Positions 33,751-42,205 of a stretch of 64,000 nt of DNA are shown here, piece by piece (position 1 is the first letter of the stretch; every line of letters begins with the position of its first letter). A program made the translations under genes and the position numbers. Source of the stretch: Xenophilus azovorans DSM 13620. Its GTDB lineage: Bacteria; Pseudomonadota; Gammaproteobacteria; Burkholderiales; Burkholderiaceae_C. The stretch is from contig NZ_JQKD01000004.1 in NCBI RefSeq assembly GCF_000745855.1, positions 186,001 to 250,000 on the forward strand. Direction: 5' to 3'. The notes beneath the pieces were generated by a model. That model worked only from the letters and a program-made list of their open reading frames with translations. It was not told the DNA's origin and made no database searches.

Positions 33751-34926
33751 TCACGCCTTTGTCGCGCGCGATGGCGCGCCGGCGCGCAGCCGGCCGCTGC
33801 CGCGCAGCGCCTCGATCTCGCCGGCATCGATGCCCCAGCGGCGCAGCTGTTCGAAGGCCGCCGCGTCGTCGCTGTGCGGCGGCAGCGGCAGCCCCGTGGG
33901 CGTGCCCTCGAAGCGCGGCGCGGGCGCCGGCTGGCGCACGCCGCCGATCTCGACGAAGGTGTCGCGCTCGCGGTTGTGCGGGTGCAGGTGCGCCTCCTGC
34001 GGAGCCAGCACCGGCGCGAAGCAGGCATCGCTGCCTTCCAGCAGCTCGCACCACTGAGCGCGCGTGCGCGTGGCGAAGATCGCCGCCAGCCGCGCCTTGT
34101 TCTCGCGCCAGCGCGACGCATCGTCGAAGTCCATCGTGCCGGCGGGCAGGCCCAGGCGCTCGAACAACACGTTGCGGAACTTGGCCTCGATCGGCGCCAC
34201 GCTCACGTAGGCGCCGTCGGCGCAGCGGTAGACCTCGTAGTGCGGCGCGCCGGAGTCGAGCAGGTTGGTGCCGCGTTCGGCCATGTGGGCGCCGGCGCCG
34301 AACAGGCCGAACATCGAGGTCATCAGCATCGCTGCGCCGTCGACCATCGCGGCGTCGACCACCTGGCCCTCGCCGCCGCGCTGCACCCGCCACAGCGCGG
34401 CCAGCATGCCGTAGGCCAGCAGCAGCCCGCCGCCACCGAAATCGCCCACCAGGTTCAGCGGCGGTGTCGGCGGGCCGCCCTCGCGGCCGATGGCATGCAG
34501 CGCACCGGACAGCGCGATGTAGTTCAGGTCGTGCCCTGCCGCCGGCGCCAGCGGGCCCTTCTGGCCGAAGCCTGTGACGCGGCCGTAGACGAGCTTCGGA
34601 TGCTCGGCCCGGCACACATCGGGGCCCAGTCCCAGGCGCTCCATCGTGCCGGGCCGGAAGCCCTCGATCAGCGCATCGCTGGCGGCCACGACGCGGCGCG
34701 CGAAGGCAATGCCCTCGTCGGCCTTCAGATCCAGCGACACCGTGCGCTTGCCGCGGTTGAGCAGGTCGAACTGCGGCGCGCGCTCGATGCCCAGCCCGCT
34801 GGCCACCAGGCGGTCCAGCCGCAGCACCTCGGCACCGAGGTCAGCCAGCAGCATGCCGCACATCGGCCCGGGGCCGATGCCCGCAAACTCCACCACCTTC
34901 ATGCCGGCCAGCGGTCCCTTGCCCAT
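33751..34926 (-). CDS. Alpha-methylacyl-CoA racemase
   Basis: 391 residues, same fold as the family III CoA-transferases but with racemase motifs: GMKVVEFAGIGPGPMCGMLL, EGFRPGTMERLGLGPD, GRVTGFGQKGPLAPAAGHDL (the His used in racemisation), NYIALSGALHAIG and PPLNLVGDFGGGG (catalytic Asp). These are the hallmarks of AMACR/MCR, which interconverts (R)- and (S)-2-methylacyl-CoA so that stereospecific dehydrogenases can act. Its presence is the best single indication that the cluster handles methyl-branched chains. Start chosen at the ATG before the conserved N-terminus, giving family length. Transcribed alone leftwards from a 230-base divergent region containing a dyad. Confidence 0.92.
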   Translation of the reverse strand: MGKGPLAGMKVVEFAGIGPGPMCGMLLADLGAEVLRLDRLVASGLGIERAPQFDLLNRGKRTVSLDLKADEGIAFARRVVAASDALIEGFRPGTMERLGLGPDVCRAEHPKLVYGRVTGFGQKGPLAPAAGHDLNYIALSGALHAIGREGGPPTPPLNLVGDFGGGGLLLAYGMLAALWRVQRGGEGQVVDAAMVDGAAMLMTSMFGLFGAGAHMAERGTNLLDSGAPHYEVYRCADGAYVSVAPIEAKFRNVLFERLGLPAGTMDFDDASRWRENKARLAAIFATRTRAQWCELLEGSDACFAPVLAPQEAHLHPHNRERDTFVEIGGVRQPAPAPRFEGTPTGLPLPPHSDDAAAFEQLRRWGIDAGEIEALRGSGRLRAGAPSRATKA

Positions 34927-35039
34927 CGATGCACGCTCCTGTGCCAGTGAGATCACAGCCGCAGCGACCAGGCACGTCCCCGGTTCCGCCATGGCGGTTC
35001 AAAGTCCGAAACTGGTCTAGCATACCGCCAATGACGCAC

Positions 35040-35057
35040 CTAACGGTCAACCGTTCG
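35040..35057. promoter_or_regulatory. Palindromic operator-like site in the racemase/MaoC divergent region
   Basis: CTAACGGTCAACCGTTCG contains the perfect dyad AACGGT-CA-ACCGTT (35042-35055). Its outer half-sites CTAACG and CGTTCG are the same as in the five 14-bp dyads but are spaced by 6 bases rather than 2. It lies 114 bases before the racemase start and 103 bases before the MaoC start, between divergent genes. It may be bound by the same TetR protein on a different face, or by another regulator. Confidence 0.5.
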
Positions 35058-35159
35058 ATCAATTCGCTGTACCGCCCGGCCCCGCTTAGGCGCGACAGGC
35101 GGCGCCGCGCCCTGCCGCCCTGCGCCACGCCGCGGCGTCGCTTCCATCAGGAGTGACCG

Positions 35160-35624
35160 ATGCGCGCCACCCACGCCCTCTGGCTCGACGCTGTCCGACC
35201 CGGCATGCGCCTCGATCTGCCGGCCTTCGACTGCAGCGCCGAGCTCGTCGCGGGCTACGCCGATCTGCTCGATGCCCGCCATCCGATCCATGTCGACGAC
35301 GAGTACGCCAATACCACCCGCTACGGGCGCCTCATCGCCCACGGCCCGCTGATCATTGCCAAGCTGCTGGCGATGCTCGGCGGCGTTTTCGGCGATGCGC
35401 TCCAGGTGCTGCTGGGCGTGGGTGGATGGCGCTTCTACGGGCCCGTGTTCGTCGGCGACCACGTCGCCGTCGAGTGCACGGTGCTCGATGTGAGCGCCGC
35501 CAAGGGCAGCAGCGCTGGTGCGGTGGAACTGGAGTTCCGCGTGCTGGGTGCCGACGGCTCGCTCGCGCAGCGCGGCACTGCCAGCGTGCTCGTTGCCCGC
35601 GCGCCGTCTGCCAGCCCGGCCTGA
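35160..35624 (+). CDS. MaoC-like dehydratase/hotdog protein
   Basis: 154 residues. LDARHPIHVDDEYANTTRYG near residue 38 is the hydratase-2 loop (PIHVD) and RLIAHGPLIIAKLLAML follows, as in enoyl-CoA hydratase 2; the Asp before the loop (LLDARHP) and the His are present. It should hydrate a 2-enoyl-CoA to an (R)-3-hydroxyacyl-CoA. AGGAG lies 7 bases before the ATG. It starts a plus-strand unit with two dehydrogenases and a flavin oxidoreductase, divergent from the racemase gene. Confidence 0.87.
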   Translation: MRATHALWLDAVRPGMRLDLPAFDCSAELVAGYADLLDARHPIHVDDEYANTTRYGRLIAHGPLIIAKLLAMLGGVFGDALQVLLGVGGWRFYGPVFVGDHVAVECTVLDVSAAKGSSAGAVELEFRVLGADGSLAQRGTASVLVARAPSASPA

Positions 35625-35648
35625 CCCACCTCTGCTTCTTCGCATCGA

Positions 35649-36806
35649 ATGAGCAACACCGAACGCCGCACCCCTGCCAACAGCGTCAATCGCGATGCCT
35701 TCCGCGACATGGCCCGCAAGTTCGCCGAGCGCGAGATCAAACCGCGCTGGCAGCAGGCCGACCGTGAAGCGAAGTTCCCGCGCGAGTTCTACGTCGCGGC
35801 GGCGAAGGCCGGCCTGATCGGCCTGCACATCCCCGAGCCGCTGGGCGGCGCCGACCTCGGCGTCACCGAGGAGGCGATCTCGATCGAGGAGCAGGCCAAG
35901 GTCAACCCCAACCTCGCGATCGTTGCGCTGATCCAGGGCGTGGCCGGCTCGCTGCTGGCCGAGCATGGCCACGCGCTGCATCACGCCATGGTGCGCGAGA
36001 ACATCGCCGGCGATCGCCTTCTCGCGCTGGCGGTCACCGAGCCCGAGGCGGGCAGCGACGTGCAGAATCTCAAGACCACCGCACGGCGCGACGGCGACGA
36101 CTGGGTGCTCGACGGCATAAAGTCCTTCATCACGCTGGGCGGCGACTGCGACACGATGGCCGTGCTGGCACGCACCGACCCGGCCAAGGGCCGCCACGGC
36201 ATGCACTTCTTCGCCGTAGACCGCAACACGCCGGGGCTCGAAACCTCGCAGATCAACACCTACGCCAACCGCCCGGTGCCGACCTACCGCGTGATGCTCA
36301 ACGAGGTGCGCGTGCCCGAGTCGCGGCGACTAACGGCCGGTTTCGGCGCGATCATGGAAGGCTTCAACCGCGAGCGCGTGATGGTGGCCGCGCGCTGGCT
36401 CGGCCACATGCAGACCGCGCTGGCCTGGGCGATGGACTACGCCAAGGTACGCCAGCAGTTCGGTAAGCCGATCGGCGCCAACCAGAGCATCGCCTTCAAG
36501 CTGGCGCAGGGCCATGTCGACGTGGAGGCCTCGCGCCACCTCACCTACCATGCCGCCGCGCGCTGGGACAGCGGCGCGCCGGTGAAGGACATCATCCTCG
36601 ACGTCTCCTCGGCCAAGCTGTTCGTCACGCAGGCGGTCTACCGCGTGACGCAGGACGCGCTGCACATCGGCGGCGGCTGGGGCATCACCGAGGAGCTGCC
36701 GGCGATGCGCATGGCGCTGGACGCGCTCGTCGCACCGGTCACGGTGGGCTCCTACGAGATCCAGCTGCGCGTGATCGCCAAGCAGCTCGGACTGCCGTGC
36801 GACTGA
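35649..36806 (+). CDS. Acyl-CoA dehydrogenase
   Basis: 385 residues. FYVAAAKAGLIGLHIPEPLG at the N-terminus, VTEPEAGSDVQNLKTTARRD in the middle domain, KVRQQFGKPIGANQSIAFKL and LHIGGGWGITEELPAMRMAL in the C-terminal domain. The tail VTVGSYEIQLRVIAKQLG differs from the common GTNEIxR tail. All core FAD-binding elements are present. It lies 24 bases after the MaoC gene and 52 bases before a second dehydrogenase gene. No strong ribosome binding site precedes the ATG. Substrate unknown, probably a branched acyl-CoA as for its neighbours. Confidence 0.91.
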   Translation: MSNTERRTPANSVNRDAFRDMARKFAEREIKPRWQQADREAKFPREFYVAAAKAGLIGLHIPEPLGGADLGVTEEAISIEEQAKVNPNLAIVALIQGVAGSLLAEHGHALHHAMVRENIAGDRLLALAVTEPEAGSDVQNLKTTARRDGDDWVLDGIKSFITLGGDCDTMAVLARTDPAKGRHGMHFFAVDRNTPGLETSQINTYANRPVPTYRVMLNEVRVPESRRLTAGFGAIMEGFNRERVMVAARWLGHMQTALAWAMDYAKVRQQFGKPIGANQSIAFKLAQGHVDVEASRHLTYHAAARWDSGAPVKDIILDVSSAKLFVTQAVYRVTQDALHIGGGWGITEELPAMRMALDALVAPVTVGSYEIQLRVIAKQLGLPCD

Positions 36807-36858
36807 TCGACTCCCACTGACACCCAACTTTCCCTCGACCCCCTGGAGAAACCCCGAC

Positions 36859-38016
36859 ATGGACTTCGACCCGAGCCCCGAGCAGCGCGCCATCGCCGAG
36901 ACGACGCGCCGTTTCGTCGAGAAGGAGATGCCGCGCCACAAGGTGCTGCAATGGGCACGCGACAAGGTCGAGCCGCCGCAGGAGCTGTTCATGAAGCTCG
37001 GCGCGCTCGGCTACTACGGCTTCCTGCTGCCCGAGGCCTACAGCGGCCTGGAGAAGCCCGATCCGATGGGCATGCTGGCCTTCGTCGAGCAGTTCGCCCG
37101 GGCGTCGTCGGCCATCACCACCGCCTGGGGCCGTGCGGCGGTGATCCTGGCCCCGCTGGTCGCCCGCTTCGGCACCCAGGCGCAGAAGGACCTGGTGCTG
37201 CCGCGCGTGATGCGCGGCGAGGTGTTCATGGCGCTCGGCCTCACCGAGCCCGGCTCGGGCAGCGACGCCGCGTCGCTGCGCACCACCGCCGTGCGCCGCG
37301 ACGACGGGCACTGGGTGATCAACGGCGAGAAGCTGTACTGCTCGCAGGTGAAGTCAGCCGGCTTCCTGATCCTGGCTGCGCGCACCGACCCGCAGGCGGT
37401 CAAGCAGGAAGGCATCACCACCTTCCTGATCCCCGACCCCGGCAGCAACCCGGCCATCAAGCTGACGCGCATCGAGACCATGGGCCTCGGCCCGGTGCCG
37501 ACCTTCGCCGCGCACTTCGACGAACTGGTGCTGCCGCCCGATGCGGTGATCGGCCAGGTCAACAAGGGCTGGCAGTGCGTCCTGGGCGGGCTGGACAACG
37601 AGCGCCTGTACCACGGCGCCATCGGTGTCGGCGCTTCGCAGTCCATCATCGACGAGGTCAGCGCCTACCTGAAGCAGCGCGTGCAGTTCGGCAAGCCGTT
37701 GTCCAAGCTGCAGTCGGTGCGGCACAAGATCGTCGACATGCAGCTGCGCGTGGAGGCGGCGCGGCTGCTCGTCTACCGCGGCGGCAGCGTGCTCGAAAGG
37801 ACGGGCGCCTGCCACAACGAGGCCTCGTTCGCCAAGGTGGCCGGCGCCGAGTGCTACATGCACTGCGCCACCACCGGGCTGCACCTGCTGGGCGGCTACG
37901 GTTACACCGTGGACTCGGGCATGCCGATGCACTTCCAGGACGCGAAGCTGTTCGAGATCGGCGGCGGCGCGATGGAAGTGCAGCGCGACATCATCGCTCG
38001 CGGGCTCGGCCTGTAG
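36859..38016 (+). CDS. Acyl-CoA dehydrogenase
   Basis: 385 residues. ALGYYGFLLPEAYSGLEKPD, then GLTEPGSGSDAASLRTTAVR, QRVQFGKPLSKLQSVRHKIV and LLGGYGYTVDSGMPMHFQDA; the tail is GGGAMEVQRDIIARGLGL. Where many dehydrogenases have Glu in the GGxGYxxE segment, this one has Asp/Ser (GYTVDSG), so the catalytic base may lie elsewhere. GGAGAAA lies 11 bases before the ATG. Two adjacent dehydrogenases may act at successive chain positions or form a heteromer; their similar lengths and complete motifs favour two separate homomers. Followed 29 bases later by the flavin oxidoreductase gene. Confidence 0.91.
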   Translation: MDFDPSPEQRAIAETTRRFVEKEMPRHKVLQWARDKVEPPQELFMKLGALGYYGFLLPEAYSGLEKPDPMGMLAFVEQFARASSAITTAWGRAAVILAPLVARFGTQAQKDLVLPRVMRGEVFMALGLTEPGSGSDAASLRTTAVRRDDGHWVINGEKLYCSQVKSAGFLILAARTDPQAVKQEGITTFLIPDPGSNPAIKLTRIETMGLGPVPTFAAHFDELVLPPDAVIGQVNKGWQCVLGGLDNERLYHGAIGVGASQSIIDEVSAYLKQRVQFGKPLSKLQSVRHKIVDMQLRVEAARLLVYRGGSVLERTGACHNEASFAKVAGAECYMHCATTGLHLLGGYGYTVDSGMPMHFQDAKLFEIGGGAMEVQRDIIARGLGL

Positions 38017-38045
38017 CGTGGCGCCGCGCTGACCGGAGGCCGCAC

Positions 38046-39029
38046 ATGACACTGCCGGCCTCGCTGGCGCAGGGCCTGCGCCTGCCGCTGATCGCCGCGC
38101 CGATGCTGCGCGTCTCGGGCGTGGAACTGGTGTCGGCGGCCTGCTGTGCCGGCGTGATCGGCGCCTTCCCCACCGTCAACGCGCGTTCGTCACAGGAGCT
38201 GGACGCGTGGCTGGCACGCATCGCTGCCGACCGCGACCGCGTGGAACGGCCGACCGCCCCGCCCTGCCCCAACCTCATCATGCGGCGCGACCGCGACGCC
38301 ATCGCCGACGACCTGCGCGTGCTGGTGCGCCGCCGTGTGACCATGGTGATCGTCAGCGTCGGCTCGCCAGCGGCGGTGGTGGGGCCGCTGCACGACGCCG
38401 GCTGCCGCGTGTTCGCCGACGTGGCCTCGCTGCGCCACGCCGAGAAGGCGCTCGCGGCCGGGGTCGACGGCCTGGTGCTGCTGAGCGCGGGGGCAGGCGG
38501 CCAGACCGGCTGGGTCAACGGCATGTCCTTCGTGCGCGCGGTGCGTGGCATCCATGACGGGCCGCTGGTGCTGGCTGGCGGCATCCACGACGGCGCAGCA
38601 CTGTGGGCGGCGCGCGTGCTCGGCTGCGATCTCGGGATGATGGGCACCCGCTTCATCGCCACGCCGGAGAGTCTGGCGAGCGACGCCTACCGCCGCATGC
38701 TGGTGGACAGCCGGCTCGATGACGTGTTGCTGACGCGCGCCTTCACCGGCCTGGACACCAACATGCTGCGGCAGTCCATCGCTGCCGCCGGGCTCGACCC
38801 TGCCGCGCTGCCGACCCCCTCACCCGACGAAGCGCGCCAGGTCTTCGGCTCCGAGGGCTCGGCGCACGTTCGGCGCTGGGTCGACGTGTGGAGCGCGGGG
38901 CACACCGTGTCGGGGGTCGACGCGGTGCGGCCGGTGGCCGAGCTCGTCGAGCGCATCGATGCCGAGTACGCCGCGGCGCAGCGCGAGACGGCGGCCCTGC
39001 TGGCCAGGCCGCCACAGCCACAGCCGTGA
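38046..39029 (+). CDS. Nitronate monooxygenase/2-enoyl reductase-like FMN protein, atypical active site
   Basis: 327 residues, TIM-barrel of the NMO/FabK-like group: RLPLIAAPMLRVSGVELVSA at the start, VDGLVLLSAGAGGQTGWVN for the FMN phosphate/active loop, and GPLVLAGGIHDGAALWAARV and CDLGMMGTRFIATPES at the C-terminal FMN site. The usual active-site His in the EAGGHxG loop is Gln here (GAGGQTG), so classical nitronate oxidation is doubtful. In acyl-CoA clusters such proteins have been proposed as flavin reductases of unsaturated intermediates. GGAGG lies 7 bases before the ATG. Last gene of its unit. Compare the protein encoded at 51595, which keeps the His. Confidence 0.85.
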   Translation: MTLPASLAQGLRLPLIAAPMLRVSGVELVSAACCAGVIGAFPTVNARSSQELDAWLARIAADRDRVERPTAPPCPNLIMRRDRDAIADDLRVLVRRRVTMVIVSVGSPAAVVGPLHDAGCRVFADVASLRHAEKALAAGVDGLVLLSAGAGGQTGWVNGMSFVRAVRGIHDGPLVLAGGIHDGAALWAARVLGCDLGMMGTRFIATPESLASDAYRRMLVDSRLDDVLLTRAFTGLDTNMLRQSIAAAGLDPAALPTPSPDEARQVFGSEGSAHVRRWVDVWSAGHTVSGVDAVRPVAELVERIDAEYAAAQRETAALLARPPQPQP

Positions 39030-39122
39030 TACGCGCCCGGGCACGTCACACCACCGTCTGCAACGGGACGTCCGCAACGTCGCCGAAGGTCGACGACCGG
39101 CAGCGCGGCGCCCACTCGTCGT

Positions 39123-39136
39123 CTAACGTTTGTTTG
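39123..39136 (+). promoter_or_regulatory. TetR-type operator dyad, copy D
   Basis: CTAACGTTTGTTTG, one mismatch to CNAACGNNCGTTNG (T for C in the right half). Located 94 bases after the flavin oxidoreductase gene and about 165 bases upstream of copy E, in the long gap before the ABC operon. It may be an auxiliary site that acts together with the promoter-proximal copy. Confidence 0.5.
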
Positions 39137-39289
39137 GTTTGTGGTAAGCGTGCACCACATCGACCGACCACCTGTGCGAGCGACACCAGCCGCAGCGGGG
39201 GCTCTCTTAGAGGCATCAGGGTCGCGTCTCATCAGTGGGTCAGGCGCGCATGGGCACCCTCGGGTGGGTTTTCCGCATTGACGCCTCAT

Positions 39290-39303
39290 CGAACGCTTGT
39301 TAG
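39290..39303 (-). promoter_or_regulatory. TetR-type operator dyad, copy E
   Basis: Minus strand CTAACAAGCGTTCG, one mismatch to CNAACGNNCGTTNG. It directly abuts and overlaps the putative -35 element of the ABC-operon promoter, the classical position for repression. Immediately downstream a second dyad, TAGAA-ACGTG-TTCTA, begins, so the site may hold two dimers or two regulators. Confidence 0.6.
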
Positions 39304-39328
39304 AAACGTGTTCTAGTTTGTCTTATAC
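39300..39328 (+). promoter_or_regulatory. Putative sigma-70 promoter of the ABC transporter operon
   Basis: TTAGAA (39300-39305), 17-base spacing, TTATAC (39323-39328). The -10 is a good match, the -35 only partial, which suits a regulated promoter. Operator copy E overlaps the -35 and a perfect dyad fills the spacer. Start of transcription would be near 39335, leaving a leader of about 110 bases before the ATP-binding protein gene. Prediction only. Confidence 0.5.
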
Positions 39329-39448
39329 CCGAAACCCTGAGCGGCGCCTCCGCGCGCGACCCGCCCGAATCACCGAAGCCGCCCCAAACCGCAGCCGACC
39401 GTACCGCATGCAACCGAATCACTGCAACGCCGAACCTTGGGCGCCCCG

Positions 39449-40240
39449 ATGAACGCCACTGCCGTGCCCGTCCTGGAGTGCAGCGGCCTCGAGCGTCGTT
39501 TCGGCGGCCTGGTGGCTGTCACCGGCGTGGACCTGCGCATCGATCGCGGCGAGATCTTCGGCCTCGTCGGCCCAAATGGCAGCGGCAAGACCACGCTGGT
39601 GAACGCGATCACCGGCTTCTACCCGCCGCAGAAGGGGCGCATCGTTCTCGAAGGCGCCGACATCACCGCGATGAAGCCGCATCTGGTGGCCAAGCGCAAG
39701 GTCGCGCGCACCTTCCAGAACCTGGCGCTGTTCAACGGCATGTCGGTGCTGGACAACATCCTGCTCGGCCGGCACGTGCACCTGAAGCCCAGCGTGGCCA
39801 AGACGGCGCTGTACTGGTGGCTGGGGCAGCCGCAGGAAATCGCCCACCGCCGCGTGTGCGAGGAGATCATCGAGTTCCTCCAACTGCAGGGCGTGCGCGA
39901 CGAGCCTGTGGAATCGCTGTCGATCGGACTGAAGAAGCGCGTCGAGCTGGCGCGCGCGCTGGTCGCCGAACCCACCTTCCTGATCCTCGACGAACCGATG
40001 GCCGGCATGAACCAGGAGGAAAAGGAGTACATGGCGCGATTCGTTCTCGACGCGCGCGACGAGCGCGGCATCACGGTGCTGCTGATCGAACACCACATGG
40101 ACATCGTCACCGGCATCTGCGACCGCATCATGGCGCTCAACTACGGCGAGGTCATCGGCACCGGGCTGCCGCGCGAGGTGGTGGCCAACCCGCGCGTGGT
40201 CGAAGCCTATCTCGGAAAGGGCCATCAGCATGCAGCGTGA
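39449..40240 (+). CDS. livG: Branched-chain-type ABC transporter ATP-binding protein (LivG-like)
   Basis: 263 residues. Walker A GPNGSGKTT (residues 41-49), signature VESLSIGLKKRVELARAL (LSxGxxxR variant) and Walker B LILDEPMAGMN, with the LivG-type C-terminal VVEAYLGKG. It powers uptake together with the second ATPase, two permeases and two binding proteins in the same operon. ATG at 39449 is preferred over a TTG 12 bases upstream, although neither has a strong ribosome binding site. It overlaps the synthetase gene by 11 bases. Liv-type systems with an embedded acyl-CoA synthetase usually carry aromatic or other carboxylic acids rather than amino acids. Confidence 0.93.
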   Translation: MNATAVPVLECSGLERRFGGLVAVTGVDLRIDRGEIFGLVGPNGSGKTTLVNAITGFYPPQKGRIVLEGADITAMKPHLVAKRKVARTFQNLALFNGMSVLDNILLGRHVHLKPSVAKTALYWWLGQPQEIAHRRVCEEIIEFLQLQGVRDEPVESLSIGLKKRVELARALVAEPTFLILDEPMAGMNQEEKEYMARFVLDARDERGITVLLIEHHMDIVTGICDRIMALNYGEVIGTGLPREVVANPRVVEAYLGKGHQHAA

Positions 40241-42203
40241 AGACCGCGCGCTGGCGGCATCCCCGGCCTCTCGGGCGCCCACCGGCGCTGACGCGGCCGG
40301 CCAGTGGGATCTCGACCCGAACACCACGCTGGCGCGCCTGCTGGCGCTCAACGCGCGCACCCACGGGTCGCGGGTGGCGCTGCGCGAGAAGGCGCTGGGC
40401 ATCTGGCAGGAGTTCACCTGGGCCCAGGTGCTCGACGAGGTGCTGGCTGTGGCGGCAGGGCTCGAGCACTTGGGCTTCACGGCCGGCGATTCGCTGCTGG
40501 TCCTGGGCGACAACCGGGCACGCCTGTACATGGGCATGCTCGCCGCCGGCGCGCTCGGCGGCTACGCGATGCCGGTGTACCCGGATGCCACGCCCGCCGA
40601 GGTGCTGCACTTCGCCAGCGAAGCGCAGGCGCATTTCGCGCTGGCCGAGGACCAGGAGCAGGTCGACAAGGTGCTTGAGCTGCGCGAGAAGGCGCCGGGC
40701 CTCTCGCACGTGGTTTACGACGACCCGCGCGGACTGAACAACTACCGGGTCGAGGGCCTGATCGGCTGGGAGAAGCTGCGCGACGCCGGGGCCGCGCGGC
40801 TGCGCGAGCACCCGGCCCTGCGCGACGAGATCATCCAGCGCTCGCGGCCCGACGGCCCCGCGGTGTTCGTGCACTCATCGGGCACGACCGGTAAGCCCAA
40901 GGGGGTGGTGCTGCAGCAGCGCAACGTCCTGGCCGGGGTGAGTAACGCCTTCAAGGGCCAGGTCTTCGGCTTCGAGGAGAAGATCCTCGCCTACCTGCCG
41001 ATGGCCTGGATCGGCGACTTCGCGGTGACCATGGCCGCGGGCGTCGCGCTTCGATTCACCATCAACATCCCCGAGCGATCGGAGACGGTGCTGCGCAACC
41101 TGCGCGAGATCGCCCCCACGCTGTACCTGGCCGCACCGCGCAGCTGGGACAACATGCTGACGACCATCCGCGTGCGCATGGAAGATTCCACGCCGCTGAA
41201 GAAGCGGGTCTTCGATCGCTTCGTCGCGCTGGGCATCGCGGCCGAGCGCCTGAAGCTCGAAGGCAAGGCACCTTCAACCGCGCAGCGCCTGCTGCTGCGC
41301 CTGGGCGAGTGGATGGTGTTCGGCCCGGTGAAGGACCAGCTCGGCCTGAGCCGCATGCGTGTGGCACTGACCGGCGGCGAGGCCATGGGCGAGGACACCT
41401 TTCTCTTCTACCGTGCGCTGGGCATCAACCTGCGCCAGCTCTACGGCCAGACCGAGAGCAGCGCCTTCAACTCCGTGCAGGCGGCCGACGAGGTGCGTCT
41501 GCACACCGTGGGCCGTCCGTTGCCCGGCGTGGACTGCGGCATCGCCGACGACGGCGAAATCCTGCTGCGATCGGGCAGTATCTTCAGCGGCTATTTCCAG
41601 AACGAGGAAGCGACGAGCAAGACGCTGGTCGACGGCTGGCTGCACACCGGCGACGCCGGCTACGTCGAAAAGGACGGGCATCTGGTGGTGCTGGGCCGCG
41701 TGTCCGAGGTCGTGCACACGGCCAAGGGCGAGCGCTACATCCCCGGCTACATCGAGAACCGCATCAAGTTCAGCCCCTACGTTCGCGACGTGGCCGTGCT
41801 GGGCACGGACCGCGACCACCTGTGTGCGATGGTCTGCATCGACAGCGAAGCCGTCGGGCACTGGGCCGAGGTGCGCGGCATTCCCTACATCTCGTATGCC
41901 GACCTGTCGCAGAAGCCCGAGGTAAGCGAACTCGTGGCCGGCGTGATCCGGCACGTCAACCAGGCCCAGCCGGAGGGCTTGCGCATCCGGCGCTTCGTCA
42001 ACCTGCACAAGGAGTTCGATGCCGACGATGGCGAGATCACCCGCACGCGAAAGCTGCGGCGCAGCGTGATCGACGAGCACTACGCGGCCGTCATCCAGGC
42101 GCTCTATTCCGACGCACGATCCGTGCGGATGAAGGCGCAGATCACCTACGACACCGGGGACACCGGCGTCATCGAGCGTGAACTCGCGTTGAAGGATCTC
42201 TGA
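40230..42203 (+). CDS. AMP-forming long-chain-type acyl-CoA synthetase within the ABC operon
   Basis: 657 residues, FadD15-like size class. Phosphate loop VHSSGTTGKPKGVVLQQRN (~residue 213), GQTESSAFN (A5), DGWLHTGDAGYVEKDGHLVV (A7), RVSEVVHTAKGERYIPGYIE (A8), C-terminal GEITRTRKLRR with the catalytic Lys. It would trap the imported acid as its CoA ester, driving net uptake (vectorial acylation). Encoded between LivG- and LivH-like genes, overlapping the former by 11 bases and 2 bases from the latter, so it is expressed as part of the transporter. Substrate is inferred to be whatever the ABC system imports. Confidence 0.93.
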   Translation: MQREDRALAASPASRAPTGADAAGQWDLDPNTTLARLLALNARTHGSRVALREKALGIWQEFTWAQVLDEVLAVAAGLEHLGFTAGDSLLVLGDNRARLYMGMLAAGALGGYAMPVYPDATPAEVLHFASEAQAHFALAEDQEQVDKVLELREKAPGLSHVVYDDPRGLNNYRVEGLIGWEKLRDAGAARLREHPALRDEIIQRSRPDGPAVFVHSSGTTGKPKGVVLQQRNVLAGVSNAFKGQVFGFEEKILAYLPMAWIGDFAVTMAAGVALRFTINIPERSETVLRNLREIAPTLYLAAPRSWDNMLTTIRVRMEDSTPLKKRVFDRFVALGIAAERLKLEGKAPSTAQRLLLRLGEWMVFGPVKDQLGLSRMRVALTGGEAMGEDTFLFYRALGINLRQLYGQTESSAFNSVQAADEVRLHTVGRPLPGVDCGIADDGEILLRSGSIFSGYFQNEEATSKTLVDGWLHTGDAGYVEKDGHLVVLGRVSEVVHTAKGERYIPGYIENRIKFSPYVRDVAVLGTDRDHLCAMVCIDSEAVGHWAEVRGIPYISYADLSQKPEVSELVAGVIRHVNQAQPEGLRIRRFVNLHKEFDADDGEITRTRKLRRSVIDEHYAAVIQALYSDARSVRMKAQITYDTGDTGVIERELALKDL

Positions 42204-42205
42204 AC

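Larger units (their letters stand above)
39030..39448. other. Long intergenic regulatory region before the ABC operon
   Basis: 419 bases with no coding potential, less GC-rich than its surroundings. It holds two copies of the 14-bp TetR-type dyad (39123 and 39290), a second perfect dyad TAGAA-ACGTG-TTCTA (39301-39315), and a promoter-like pair. A short CACC/GGTG stem followed by TTTT near 39255-39272 could be a weak terminator for the flavin oxidoreductase gene. The last ~110 bases form a 5' leader for the ABC operon, with no riboswitch I can recognise. Confidence 0.7.

Noticed and set aside
39255-39272. CACC-CTCG-GGTG stem followed by GGGTTTT as an intrinsic terminator
   Set aside because: The stem is only 4 bp with a tight loop and lies 220 bases after the gene it would end; mentioned in the intergenic entry only.
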